Origin: Rhizobium sp. 16-449-1b
GTDB taxonomy: Bacteria; Pseudomonadota; Alphaproteobacteria; Rhizobiales; Rhizobiaceae
NCBI RefSeq assembly: GCF_017741935.1
Contig: NZ_JAGHMH010000028.1
Coordinates: 248,001 to 312,000, forward strand
DNA length: 64,000 nucleotides
Direction: 5' to 3'
Shown: positions 39,043 to 47,643 of the stretch, piece by piece
How the letters are laid out: each line of letters opens with the position of its first letter
Numbering within the stretch: position 1 is the first letter of the stretch
Translations under genes and position numbers: made by a program
The notes under the pieces: model-generated
Told to the model about the DNA's origin: nothing
The model's input: the letters and a program-made list of their open reading frames with translations, nothing else
Databases searched by the model: none

Positions 39043-39545
39043 CGTGCCCTCCCAGATGACAGAATTTCGACTGGAGCGTCCTTGGCGCGGCCAATGACCC
39101 GCGCGGGAACGCCTGCTGCAATTGCGTATGCCGGAACATCCTTGGTCACGACCGCGCCGGCGCCGATCTGCGCGCCTTCGCCGATCGTGATGCCGGCGAC
39201 GATGGTCGCGTTGCTGCCGATCGAGGCGTAACGTTTCACAAGCGTGGGGACGACCGCCCAATCGGCGTCCGACTGAAGGGAACCATCGAGATTGACAGCC
39301 CTCGGCTGAAGATCATTGGTGAACATGACGCCATGGCCGATGAACACCCCATCCTCGATCGTCACGCCCTCGCAAACGAAAGAGTGGCTGGAGATCTTGC
39401 AGTTTTCACCGATGACGGCGTTTTTCTGGATCTCGACGAAGGTGCCGACACGGGTACCGGTGCCAATCGAGCAGCCATAGAGATTTACAAGATCCGGGTG
39501 ATGAATGACGACGTCGTCACCCAGCTTTACACTCGAAGCAATCAT
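39039..39545 (-). CDS. Hexapeptide N-acetyltransferase, WbpD-like (first gene of sugar operon)
   Basis: The protein has 168 residues made almost wholly of left-handed beta-helix hexapeptides (IGTGTRVGTFVEI, IGENCKISSHSFVCEGVTI, IGSNATIVAGITIGEGAQIGAGAVV) with an external loop FTNDLQPRAVNLDG and the tail AIAAGVPARVIG. WbpD-type enzymes share this length and the loop with a catalytic His nearby (here SSHSFVCEG or GHGVMFTND). It would acetylate the 3-amino group installed by the WbpE-like enzyme. It heads a six-gene minus-strand unit running to 34047 with overlaps or gaps of at most 2 bp throughout. A GAGG site precedes the ATG, and the 219-bp AT-rich space upstream (39546-39764) should hold the promoter. 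Confidence 0.9.
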   Translation of the reverse strand: MIASSVKLGDDVVIHHPDLVNLYGCSIGTGTRVGTFVEIQKNAVIGENCKISSHSFVCEGVTIEDGVFIGHGVMFTNDLQPRAVNLDGSLQSDADWAVVPTLVKRYASIGSNATIVAGITIGEGAQIGAGAVVTKDVPAYAIAAGVPARVIGRAKDAPVEILSSGRAR

Positions 39546-39764
39546 GCTCTGATGTCCTCACTCCACTCAATACAACGCCGGCTTTAACTCACGACAAACA
39601 GCGCGGGCCGATGACTTTCGTTACTCAAGAGAAAGCTTTTCACCGGGAGAGTAAAGGAATCAAAATGCGGTATACGGCTAATCGAAAGGCGTATTTATTT
39701 TAGAAATATTGCCTCGTCATACTGAGTTGCGAAAGTAATTTCGGCAGCTATATTTGCGAACAAT

Positions 39765-41144
39765 ATGGCGCCTCTGCAAATACGGTTGCCGTGTTTCGCG
39801 ATGAATGGGCAGCCATGCGCAGCGCCCGCATACGAGAGGGTGGAGCTTTTGCTGACGAAAATTCCGGTAGGGGCAAACAGCAGGTCCAATGGCCTGTCGA
39901 CGCGCACGGTTGCAACGTTGAAAGGCATTGGCCTCCAGCTTGATCGCCGAGGACGGCAAATCGGTCACATCATGTTGCGCGACGGCTGGAGCACCTTGGC
40001 CATGCGCGCGAGATCAAAGCTGTCCGACTGGATAAAGCCTAAAGGCTTTACCTGGCATGTCTTCCCCGAGGATGTGTTGAACGCTGACTTCACCCGACCG
40101 GCGACATTCGCCGTTCCGGCGGTTGAAGATGGCGCGCCGATCACAATCAATTGGATCGTCGGGCCCGCCGGGCCTGGGTCGGGCGGTCATACGACAATAT
40201 TTCGCATGGTGAACTATCTTCAACGCATAGGGTATGACAATCGCGTCTATTTCTACGATCCCTATGGTGGGGACCAGAAATACTATGAAAGTATTGCGCG
40301 TTCGAGTTACGGCGTTACTTGCGAGATTGACAAGTTTGGCCCTGATGTAAAAGACGCGCATGCCGTCGTGGCGACCCATTGGCCGTCTGCATATGCCATG
40401 TTCAACATGAAGACAGCCGGAAAGCGCTTCTATTTCGTCCAGGATTACGAGCCCTCATTCTATCCCGTGGGGACCAATAGCGTGCTTGCGGAAAGCACCT
40501 ATCGGATGGGCTTTCACGGGATTACGGCGGGTCGCTGGCTAACCGAGAAGCTGGCTGACGACTTTGGCATGGCTTCGGACTGGTTTCCCTTTGGCTGCGA
40601 CACTAGTCGCTACCGCTTCAACCCATCTTCGAAGCGGAACGGAGTGGCTTTTTACGCGCGCGCCGGTACGCCGCGTCGCGCTGTCGAACTGGGCCTGCTC
40701 GCGCTCGAACTCTTCGCCAGACGTTGCCCCAATATTGAGCTTCACCTCTTCGGTGAGGATCTTGGCGTACTCCCCTTCAAGTACACCAATCACGGGCTCG
40801 TCTCTCCTGACAAACTGGGCGATATCTATAACAGTTGCTTCGCGGGCCTGACGTTGTCGCTTACAAACGTTTCGCTTGTTCCGCACGAAATGCTCGCCTG
40901 CGGGTGCATTCCCGTTGTCAATGATGCCGATCACAACCGGATCGTACTCGATAACGCCCATGTTCGCTATGCGCCGCTTTCGCCGCATGCTCTTGCGGAT
41001 GCATTGTATGCGGTCGTGACGATGCCGGATTTCGGGTCAGCGTCGCGGCAGGCGGCGGAGAGCGTTCATTCGACGTCCTGGGATGTGGCAGGCGAGGCCG
41101 TAGACGAGGCATTTCGTCGAGCACTTAATGTCGCGACGCGGTGA
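39765..41144 (+). CDS. Glycosyltransferase, WsaF-like rhamnosyltransferase fold (GT4-type)
   Basis: The frame gives 459 residues, but the start is uncertain. No ribosome-binding site precedes the first ATG, and the first 70 or so residues look unlike the family; the ATG at 39972 would give 390 residues. From about residue 125 the chain reads like a two-domain GT-B enzyme: INWIVGPAGPGSGGHTTIFR (N-terminal domain, acceptor loop), KRFYFVQDYEPSFYPVG, DWFPFGCDTSRYR, then VAFYARAGTPRRAVELGL, LHLFGEDLG and the donor-binding SLTNVSLVPHEMLACGCIPV. This set of strings is typical of WsaF-type rhamnosyltransferases. It is likely a cytoplasmic enzyme adding a deoxyhexose to a lipid-linked or growing glycan. 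It is divergent from the six-gene sugar operon and convergent with kdpC. Confidence 0.85.
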   Translation: MAPLQIRLPCFAMNGQPCAAPAYERVELLLTKIPVGANSRSNGLSTRTVATLKGIGLQLDRRGRQIGHIMLRDGWSTLAMRARSKLSDWIKPKGFTWHVFPEDVLNADFTRPATFAVPAVEDGAPITINWIVGPAGPGSGGHTTIFRMVNYLQRIGYDNRVYFYDPYGGDQKYYESIARSSYGVTCEIDKFGPDVKDAHAVVATHWPSAYAMFNMKTAGKRFYFVQDYEPSFYPVGTNSVLAESTYRMGFHGITAGRWLTEKLADDFGMASDWFPFGCDTSRYRFNPSSKRNGVAFYARAGTPRRAVELGLLALELFARRCPNIELHLFGEDLGVLPFKYTNHGLVSPDKLGDIYNSCFAGLTLSLTNVSLVPHEMLACGCIPVVNDADHNRIVLDNAHVRYAPLSPHALADALYAVVTMPDFGSASRQAAESVHSTSWDVAGEAVDEAFRRALNVATR

Positions 41145-41185
41145 TCTTGAAGATCGGCATACGGCACCATTGAGCCTGTGATGAT

Positions 41186-41208
41186 GGATTGGGCAATCCG
41201 CCCAATCC
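41186..41208 (+). terminator. Possible terminator after the WsaF-like gene
   Basis: GGATTGGG (41186-41193) and CCCAATCC (41201-41208) pair with a seven-base loop, followed a few bases later by TTTT. There is no T-tract on the opposite strand, so it would act on the plus-strand transcript. Confidence 0.45.
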
Positions 41209-41289
41209 CATGTTTTGCAATTGTGCCGGCGCTGTTGTTGCCGGTCGATGCCGAGAATTCGACCATGATACGGTAGAAGTACACGTGCT

Positions 41290-41859
41290 TTACTGAACTG
41301 TTGTTGCGTCCAGAGCCATGTTGAGTTCCAGCACGTTTACGGTGGGTTCGCCCAGAAGGCCGATCTCGCGCGTCTGGATGGCGGCATCGACGATGCGCTT
41401 CACCCTCGGCTCGTCGAGGCCTCGAGCCTTGGCTACGCGCCCTACCTGGAAATAGGCGGCCTCCGGCGAGATATGCGGGTCGAGCCCGCTGCCGGATGCG
41501 GTGACGAGATCGACGGGAACCTGTGCGTCGGGATTGGTCGCTTTCGCGGCATCGTAGTCGGCTTTCACGCGATCGATAAGCTTCTGGCTGGTCGGTCCAA
41601 GGTTGGAGCCGCTGGAGGCGGAGGCATTATAGCCATCGCCAGCCGCCGAGGGGCGCCCATGAAAATACCGGTCGCTGGTGAAGGCTTGCCCGATCAGCCT
41701 AGAGCCCACGACCGTGCCGTTCTTTTCAAGCAGACTGCCGTTGGCCTGCGCCGGGAAGAGGGCTTGAGCCGCGCCGGTCATCGCAAGCGGGTAGACAAGG
41801 CCGGTAATCGCGGTGGTCGCGACGATCAGGACGATTGCGGGGCGAAGTTGGTTCAACAT
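41290..41859 (-). CDS. kdpC: KdpC, potassium-transporting ATPase subunit C
   Basis: The protein has 189 residues, the normal length. It has one N-terminal membrane segment (RPAIVLIVATTAITGLVYPL) and a soluble domain with the KdpC hallmarks GSRLIGQAF, YFHGRPSA, ASSGSNLGPTS, VTASGSGLDPHISPEAA and the C-terminal VNVLELNMALD. It is the periplasm-facing chaperone-like subunit that raises ATP affinity of KdpB. The ATG at 41859 has CAGGAG upstream; an in-frame TTG eight codons earlier is less likely. It is the last gene of the kdp unit. kdpD and kdpE, which often follow kdpC, are absent: the next gene is a convergent glycosyltransferase. Confidence 0.97.
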   Translation of the reverse strand: MLNQLRPAIVLIVATTAITGLVYPLAMTGAAQALFPAQANGSLLEKNGTVVGSRLIGQAFTSDRYFHGRPSAAGDGYNASASSGSNLGPTSQKLIDRVKADYDAAKATNPDAQVPVDLVTASGSGLDPHISPEAAYFQVGRVAKARGLDEPRVKRIVDAAIQTREIGLLGEPTVNVLELNMALDATTVQ

Positions 41860-41914
41860 TGTCGTGAACTCCTGGTAGGTCAATGGTTGGGAAGGTCGAC
41901 GTTCGGTCCGGGCG

Positions 41915-44002
41915 CTACGCCAGGCCGAGCGCCGCGACGATCACGTCGATTGCCTTGATGCCGATGAACGGTACGATGATGCCGCCGAGACCGTAGATGA
42001 GAAGATTGCGCGAGAGCAGCGCGCCGGCGCCGATCGGGCGATAGCGCACGCCTTTCAGCGACAATGGAATCAACGCGATGATGATCAGGGCGTTGAAGAT
42101 GATCGCCGACAGGATCGCGCTTTGCGGGGTCGACAACCCCATGATGTTCAAGACGCCGAGCTGCGGGTAGAATGTCAGGAACATCGCGGGAATGATCGCA
42201 AAGTATTTCGCAATGTCGTTGGCGATCGAGAAGGTCGTCAGCGCGCCGCGTGTCATCAGCAGCTGCTTGCCGATTTCCACGATCTCGATGAGTTTCGTCG
42301 GGTCGCTATCGAGATCGACCATGTTGCCGGCCTCTCGAGCGGCGACTGTGCCGGTATTCATCGCGACCCCGACGTCAGCCTGGGCAAGCGCGGGCGCGTC
42401 ATTGGTGCCGTCGCCGCACATGGCGACCAGTTTGCCCTTCGCCTGTTCCTCGCGCATCAGCGCCAGCTTCATCTCTGGGGTGGCCTGAGCCAGAAAGTCG
42501 TCGACGCCGGCTTCCGCGGCAATAGCCGCAGCGGTCAGCGGGTTGTCACCAGTTATCATCACCGTACGGATACCCATACGGCGCAATTCGGCGAAACGCT
42601 CGCGGATGCCGCCCTTGACGATGTCCTTCAGCTGAACAATGCCCAGCAGCCGGCCGTCACGGGCAACGGCGAGCGGTGTTCCACCGCTTTTTGCCACTTC
42701 GTCGGCGATCGTCTTGAGTTCGCGCGCGGCGGCATCGTCGATGTGCAGCGCAACAGCGGCACTGCCTGCGGCGGAAGCAGGATAGCTGCTGACATAGGCG
42801 AGCATGGAATCGACCGCACCCTTTCGGATGGACGATCCGTCGAGATCGACGCCACTCATACGGGTCTGCGCGGTGAACGGCACGAACGTTGCCTTCAAGC
42901 TGCTCATGTCGCGGCCACGGATCGCATATTTCTCCTTGGCGAGTACCACGATCGAACGACCTTCCGGTGTCTCGTCGGCAAGCGAGGCAAGCTGTGCGGC
43001 ATCGGCAAGTTCCTGTTCGCTGATGCCACGTACGGGATGGAAGGCGGTTGCCTGTCGGTTGCCGAGCGTGATCGTGCCCGTCTTGTCGAGAAGCAGCGTG
43101 TCAATATCCCCCGCCGCCTCGACGGCGCGGCCGGACATGGCAAGCACGTTGAAGCGCACCAGACGGTCCATGCCCGCAATTCCGATCGCAGAAAGCAGCG
43201 CGCCTATGGTCGTCGGGATCAGCGTCACGAACAGCGCGACGAGTACGATGATTGGTATCGAGCCGCCGGCGTAGGCGGCAAAGCTCGGGATCGTTGCCGT
43301 AGCAAGCACGAAGATCAGCGTCATGCCGGCGAGCAGGATGTTGAGCGCGATCTCGTTCGGTGTCTTCTGTCGCTGCGCGCCTTCGACCAGCGCGATCATG
43401 CGGTCGATGAAGGTCGAGCCGGATGCTGCCGTGATACGCACGCGAATTTCGTCGGAGAGAACCTGCGTGCCGCCGGTAACGGCCGATCGGTCGCCGCCGG
43501 ATTCGCGGATAACGGGAGCGGACTCGCCCGTAATTGCTGCCTCGTTTACGGAGGCGACGCCTTCGATCACCTCGCCATCGGACGGTATGATGTCGCCGGC
43601 CTCAACCAGGACGATATCGCCGACCTTCAGGCTGGTGCCCGGAACCATCTTGTAGCTGGTACGGCTGCCATCGGCCAAGAGCTTGGCCTGTGTTTCCGTT
43701 CGGGACCGTCTCAGGGAATCCGCCTGCGCCTTGCCGCGGCCTTCCGCGACCGCCTCGGCGAAGTTGGCAAAGAGCACGGTGAACCAGAGCCACAGGTTGA
43801 TCTGGAACGAAAAGCCGAGATTGCCGCGCCCCAGAACCAGGTCGCGGAGAAAGAGTGTGGTCGTCAAAACGGAGACCGTGGCGACGACGAACATCACCGG
43901 GTTGCGCGCAAGCGTGCGTGGATCGAGCTTCCTGAAGGAGGCGCCCACGGCTGGAATGAGGATGCGAGTATCCAGAATACTCGCGGATTTTGACTGGCTC
44001 AT
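41915..44002 (-). CDS. kdpB: KdpB, potassium-transporting P-type ATPase catalytic subunit
   Basis: The protein has 695 residues. The P-type ATPase signature DKTGTITLG carries the phosphorylated Asp at residue 306, one off the E. coli position. Other motifs are TGESAPV in the actuator domain (TGES dephosphorylation loop), KGAVDSML in the nucleotide-binding domain, and the hinge MITGDNPLTAAAIAAEAGVDDFLA with GDGTNDAPALAQADVG. Several membrane segments are seen at the start (VMFVVATVSVLTTTLF), middle and end (FAIIPAMFLTF). The enzyme hydrolyses ATP to drive high-affinity K+ uptake with KdpA, KdpC and KdpF. A GGAG site lies nine bases before the ATG. Confidence 0.98.
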   Translation of the reverse strand: MSQSKSASILDTRILIPAVGASFRKLDPRTLARNPVMFVVATVSVLTTTLFLRDLVLGRGNLGFSFQINLWLWFTVLFANFAEAVAEGRGKAQADSLRRSRTETQAKLLADGSRTSYKMVPGTSLKVGDIVLVEAGDIIPSDGEVIEGVASVNEAAITGESAPVIRESGGDRSAVTGGTQVLSDEIRVRITAASGSTFIDRMIALVEGAQRQKTPNEIALNILLAGMTLIFVLATATIPSFAAYAGGSIPIIVLVALFVTLIPTTIGALLSAIGIAGMDRLVRFNVLAMSGRAVEAAGDIDTLLLDKTGTITLGNRQATAFHPVRGISEQELADAAQLASLADETPEGRSIVVLAKEKYAIRGRDMSSLKATFVPFTAQTRMSGVDLDGSSIRKGAVDSMLAYVSSYPASAAGSAAVALHIDDAAARELKTIADEVAKSGGTPLAVARDGRLLGIVQLKDIVKGGIRERFAELRRMGIRTVMITGDNPLTAAAIAAEAGVDDFLAQATPEMKLALMREEQAKGKLVAMCGDGTNDAPALAQADVGVAMNTGTVAAREAGNMVDLDSDPTKLIEIVEIGKQLLMTRGALTTFSIANDIAKYFAIIPAMFLTFYPQLGVLNIMGLSTPQSAILSAIIFNALIIIALIPLSLKGVRYRPIGAGALLSRNLLIYGLGGIIVPFIGIKAIDVIVAALGLA

Positions 44003-44053
44003 AAGAGAGACTCCAGCTTTCGATAGGAGAACAATGGGATCGGACGCTGCCGA

Positions 44054-44206
44054 TCAGCCAACGAGAATTTTGAGCGTGCAGGCGAGCACCAGAACGGACG
44101 CCATCATGATGAGGATGATGTCGGTTCCTCTTGTCTCCGGCGGTCGCTCACGCCCCGGGCTTCCGTGGCGTGATGCTGATTTTCGTCGCTCGTGACGCAG
44201 GATCAT
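44054..44206 (-). CDS. Small membrane ORF (50 aa) between kdpA and kdpB
   Basis: KdpA and KdpB genes are separated by 213 bp, unusually long for this operon. On the same strand an ATG nine bases after the kdpA stop opens a 50-codon frame ending at TGA (44054). An AGGG lies eight bases before the ATG. Residues 1-28 are strongly basic (HERRKSASRHGSPGRERPP), and residues 29-50 form a single hydrophobic helix (TDIILIMMASVLVLACTLK). That gives a cytoplasmic basic arm and one membrane span by the positive-inside rule. I know of no family name. It could be an accessory peptide of the pump, like KdpF, or a chance frame; the shape and position favour a real gene only moderately. Confidence 0.45.
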   Translation of the reverse strand: MILRHERRKSASRHGSPGRERPPETRGTDIILIMMASVLVLACTLKILVG

Positions 44207-44215
44207 CGGGTGGCC

Positions 44216-45919
44216 CTAGAAGGTTTTCCCGGAAATCATTGTCAGGTGCTCGACGACCGGCCCAAGCGCCAGGGCAGGGAGGAAGGTCAGGCCACCAACG
44301 ATGATGATCGTACCGACGAGCATGCCGACGAAAAGGGGGCCGTCTGTCGGGAACGTTCCCGCCGATGCCGGCACGGTTTTCTTGGAGATCAGCGATCCCG
44401 CGATTGCCAGAGCCGGGATGATGACCAGGAAGCGACCCATCAGCATGCCCAGGCCGAGCGTGATATTGTACCAGGGCGTGTTTCCGGTGAGACCGCCAAA
44501 TGCCGAGCCGTTGTTTGCCGCAGCCGACGTATAGGCATAGAGGATCTCGGAGAAGCCATGCGGCCCGGCGGTCCCCACTGATGCGACCGCCGACGGGAGC
44601 ACGCTGGAAATCGCGGTGAATACGAGCATGGCCAGCGGAAGGCACAGGATGGCGAGCACGGCCATTTTCATTTCCTTCGCCTCGATCTTCTTGCCGAGAT
44701 ATTCCGGCGTGCGACCAACCATGAGGCCCGCAACAAAGACGGCGACGATGATGAACAGGACGATGCCATAGAAGCCGGCACCGACGCCTCCGACAATCAC
44801 CTCACCAAGCTGCATGTTGATCAGCGGGATGAGACCACCAAGAGCCGTGAAGCTGCCGTGCATGGCGTTGACCGCGCCACAGGACGCTGCCGTTGTGATG
44901 ACCGCGAAAAGCGAGGACATGGCGATGCCGAAACGCACCTCTTTGCCTTCCATGTTGCCGCCACTCAGGCCGAAGGCGTGCATGAGCGGATTTCCCGCGG
45001 CTTCCGCCCAATAGGTCACGCCGACGCCAACGAGGAAGAGGAGCCCCATGGCGGCGAGAATGGCCCAACCCTGGCGCTGATTGCCAACCATGCGGCCGAA
45101 GACATTCGTAAACGCGGCGCCGATTGCGAAGATCGAAACCATCTGCAGCATGTTCGAAAAATTGTCCGGGTTCTCGAACGGGTGGGCTGAGTTGGCATTG
45201 AAGAATCCACCGCCGTTGGTGCCGAGCATCTTGATAGCCAGTTGCGATGCGACGGGGCCGACCGCGATCGTCTGTGAGGCACCTTCGAGAGTGGTTGCGT
45301 TGACATAGGCGCCAAGCGTCTGCGGGACGCCGAGATAGACATACACAAGCGTCAGAACGATGCAGAAAGGCAGCAGGACGTAGAGCGTGGCGCGGGTCAT
45401 ATCGACCCAGAAATTACCGATCGCCTTGCCCGAAGCACGTGCAAAGGCGCGGATCAGCGCGACGGCAATCGCCATGCCTGTGGCCGCCGAAACGAAGTTC
45501 TGCACGGTAAGACCCATCATCTGGGTCAGGTAGGACATGGTGCTCTCGCCGCCGTAATTCTGCCAATTGGTGTTTGAGACAAAGCTTGTGGCGGTGTTGA
45601 AGGAGAGCTCCGGCCCAACGGCGGGCATGCCCGCCGGATTGAGGGGCAAAATGCCTTGGAAACGCAGAAGCAGGTAGAGAACGAACGTCCCAAGCAGATT
45701 GAACATCAGCATGGCAAATGCGTAGGACGTCCAATGTTGCTCTTCGCGCTCGCTGGTGCCCGCGATGCGATAAAGTCCCCGCTCAACGGGGGCGAGGACT
45801 GGAGAAAGGAATGTGCGCTCGCCTGTGAAGACACGGGTCATGTAGCCACCGAGTGGTTTGACGAGCGCAATGATGATCCCGCAATACAGCAGGATTTGTA
45901 ACCATCCAATGAGGGTCAT
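44216..45919 (-). CDS. kdpA: KdpA, potassium-channel-like subunit
   Basis: The protein has 567 residues, as expected, with about ten membrane segments. The selectivity-filter-like loops of the SKT superfamily are seen as NTATSFVSNTNWQNYGGE, MLGTNGGGFFNANSAHP and AASCGAVNAMHGS, with a fourth in AYTSAAANNGSAFGGL. These line the K+ path in the inner membrane. The N-terminal GYMTRVFTGERTFLSPVL and the late GRTPEYLGKKIEAKEMKM strings are diagnostic. It lies between kdpF (31 bp upstream) and the 50-residue small frame. Confidence 0.98.
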   Translation of the reverse strand: MTLIGWLQILLYCGIIIALVKPLGGYMTRVFTGERTFLSPVLAPVERGLYRIAGTSEREEQHWTSYAFAMLMFNLLGTFVLYLLLRFQGILPLNPAGMPAVGPELSFNTATSFVSNTNWQNYGGESTMSYLTQMMGLTVQNFVSAATGMAIAVALIRAFARASGKAIGNFWVDMTRATLYVLLPFCIVLTLVYVYLGVPQTLGAYVNATTLEGASQTIAVGPVASQLAIKMLGTNGGGFFNANSAHPFENPDNFSNMLQMVSIFAIGAAFTNVFGRMVGNQRQGWAILAAMGLLFLVGVGVTYWAEAAGNPLMHAFGLSGGNMEGKEVRFGIAMSSLFAVITTAASCGAVNAMHGSFTALGGLIPLINMQLGEVIVGGVGAGFYGIVLFIIVAVFVAGLMVGRTPEYLGKKIEAKEMKMAVLAILCLPLAMLVFTAISSVLPSAVASVGTAGPHGFSEILYAYTSAAANNGSAFGGLTGNTPWYNITLGLGMLMGRFLVIIPALAIAGSLISKKTVPASAGTFPTDGPLFVGMLVGTIIIVGGLTFLPALALGPVVEHLTMISGKTF

Positions 45920-45950
45920 GAGACGAAACTTTCAGTGCGGGCGGCTTTCG

Positions 45951-46040
45951 TCAGAAGCGCTCCGGGCGAATGAGGGCGTAGGTGAGATAGACGGTCAGAA
46001 ATACCGTCACCGCACCGCTTAGGATGTAGTCGACAATCAT
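45951..46040 (-). CDS. kdpF: KdpF, 29-residue stabilising subunit
   Basis: A 29-codon frame lies directly upstream of kdpA. Its product begins MIVDYILSGAV, contains one hydrophobic helix (VTVFLTVYLTYALI) and ends in RPERF, the usual KdpF tail. The stop is 31 bp before the kdpA start. KdpF stabilises the KdpABC complex in the membrane. Confidence 0.93.
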   Translation of the reverse strand: MIVDYILSGAVTVFLTVYLTYALIRPERF

Positions 46041-46056
46041 GGCGAAGATCCTCGGT

Positions 46057-46140
46057 TCAGAGCGTGTCGCATGCCTTGACGTAGGCGAAGCAGAGCGCGA
46101 AAAAGATCACGGCGGTGCCGATCAGAACGATGTCCATCAT
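46057..46140 (-). CDS. 27-residue membrane peptide heading the kdp operon
   Basis: A 27-codon frame starts with two Met codons (MMDIVLIGTAVIFF), continues through one membrane helix and ends FAYVKACDTL. The AAGGAAA site upstream is better placed than that of most genes here. It ends 16 bp before kdpF. I recall similar short frames ending in ACD.L ahead of kdpF in other proteobacteria, so I believe it is a real conserved peptide, but I cannot name a function. It could be an additional pump subunit or a leader peptide for translation control. Confidence 0.7.
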   Translation of the reverse strand: MMDIVLIGTAVIFFALCFAYVKACDTL

Positions 46141-46225
46141 CGGTCACATTTCCTTCCAGCTGTTTTGAAACGGCGAGAGCCACATGTGACCTCGCGCCGA
46201 CGGAAGACGTTGTTCCGCGGTACTG

Positions 46226-46246
46226 TTATGCGGCCGATCCGCATAA
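46226..46246. promoter_or_regulatory. Perfect inverted repeat upstream of the kdp operon
   Basis: TTATGCGG (46226-46233) and CCGCATAA (46239-46246) are perfect inverted copies separated by five bases, about 90 bp upstream of the first kdp frame. It is symmetric enough for a dimeric DNA-binding protein. It does not lead a T-tract, so it is not a terminator. Confidence 0.45.
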
Positions 46247-46420
46247 ACGATCGAGATTGAGGCCCGGCGCCATAAATAAAAAAGCTATAAAGATTCCCGT
46301 CTCCAAGACGCCGGCGCGATGATCCGCGACCGGAACGGGCCTGCCGGCTGGAGCGTATGATCTGGAAAAAGACAGCGGTGGCTCGCCATCAAGTCTGTCC
46401 GCGGCGCAGCGGACAGCGCG

Positions 46421-47488
46421 TCAAAGGTAACAACGCGGGAAATATACGCCTGTCCTGCGGGACCAATGGTATTCAACGCGGTTGAAGATCTCGGTTTCCG
46501 CGAACCTGCGCAACCGGCCCTCGTAGTGGGACAATGATTTTTGCAAGGGACCGCGATGCGGTGCCTGAGCGGCCATGAGCGCGCGGTATCGACGCGTTCG
46601 AACCACATTCGGATAGAGTGCTACGGCGAACTCGCGATACTCTGTCGGACTGGCGTCATCGGCGACCGGGAATTCACACAGGTTGCGCGCGTGCTGGATC
46701 GCGGTGAATGCAAGCGCACGTTTGCCAAGAGCATGCAGCTCATCGCGCTCCGCCAGGCCTGCCCCTTCTTTTTCGAAGGTTGATCGCATGGCCTCGCGCC
46801 GACCGATCAGGTCGAACAGGAAACCCGCGTGGATCGTCCGCTGCATGCTTTGCGCATGTGTCCGGTAGTAGGCCTGGTCGGTGCCGTTCACACGCCCGAT
46901 ATCGGAAATCGAAGCGATGCGCATCCACATTTCCATGTCGCCAGAATGCGGAAGTGTCGGATCGTAGCCGCCGATTCTCTTCTGGATGCTCGCGCGAACA
47001 ACCGCCTCCGGACAGACGAGAAAGTTCTTACCCGACTCGCAGACCTGCCGTATCCATTTTGCCCCTGGCCAGATCGATGTCCCTGTCTGAAGGGTGCGGG
47101 CATCGGGACGTTGCAGGGAGTTGAACGAGATCGCCTGACCGTAGGTCATTCCAATGTTCGGGTTTGCCTCCATCAATGCTGTAGCGCGTGACAAGGCGCC
47201 AGGCGTCAAAAGATCATCGGCCGACAGCAAGACAAAGTAATCGCCAGTGATCTGGGATATGCCCTCGTTGTAGGTTGCGATATGCCCCTTGTTCACCTCG
47301 TGGCGAATGACCCTCACACGGCTGTCCTGGCTCAGCTTCCGGCAGACCTCGGGCGTGTTGTCGGGCGAGCAATCATCGATAATCAATACCTCGACATTAA
47401 CATCAGCCTGACTGAGAACGCTTTCCACGCATTCTTCCAGGTATTTCCCGTAATTGTAACATGGGATTGTTACTTGTACCGTGACCAT
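46421..47488 (-). CDS. Family 2 glycosyltransferase
   Basis: The protein has 355 residues. The GT-A fold N-terminal domain starts at residue 4 (VQVTIPCYNYGKYLEECVESVLSQ), has the nucleotide-binding IDDCSPDNT and the metal-binding DXD-like LLSADDLLTP. A second half of about 180 residues contains GGYDPTLPHSGDMEMWMRIA (the acceptor-region ED-like motif) and DQAYYRTHAQSMQ. It lacks a membrane span and likely works at the cytoplasmic face on a lipid-linked glycan. The upstream kdp genes run the same way but are separated by 280 bp containing the kdp promoter region, so this is a separate unit. It is divergent from a related family 2 enzyme, with 155 AT-rich bp between. Confidence 0.92.
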   Translation of the reverse strand: MVTVQVTIPCYNYGKYLEECVESVLSQADVNVEVLIIDDCSPDNTPEVCRKLSQDSRVRVIRHEVNKGHIATYNEGISQITGDYFVLLSADDLLTPGALSRATALMEANPNIGMTYGQAISFNSLQRPDARTLQTGTSIWPGAKWIRQVCESGKNFLVCPEAVVRASIQKRIGGYDPTLPHSGDMEMWMRIASISDIGRVNGTDQAYYRTHAQSMQRTIHAGFLFDLIGRREAMRSTFEKEGAGLAERDELHALGKRALAFTAIQHARNLCEFPVADDASPTEYREFAVALYPNVVRTRRYRALMAAQAPHRGPLQKSLSHYEGRLRRFAETEIFNRVEYHWSRRTGVYFPRCYL

Positions 47489-47643
47489 GTCTTTACTCGT
47501 CTATCTGATAGTTACTGGAAAAATTATCTAATGTTCTGTTGGAATCAATAGGTAATGCAGTGGTCTTTTGAGGTATAGGAGCGCGTTATCGGCTATCAAA
47601 ACGATCTCGTTTATTTTCAACTCAACTTTATTTATTTTCGGCT

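Noticed and set aside
42122..43993. Plus-strand frame of over 600 codons opposite kdpB
   Set aside because: It is the antisense of a clearly identified gene, with His/Arg-rich low-quality composition.
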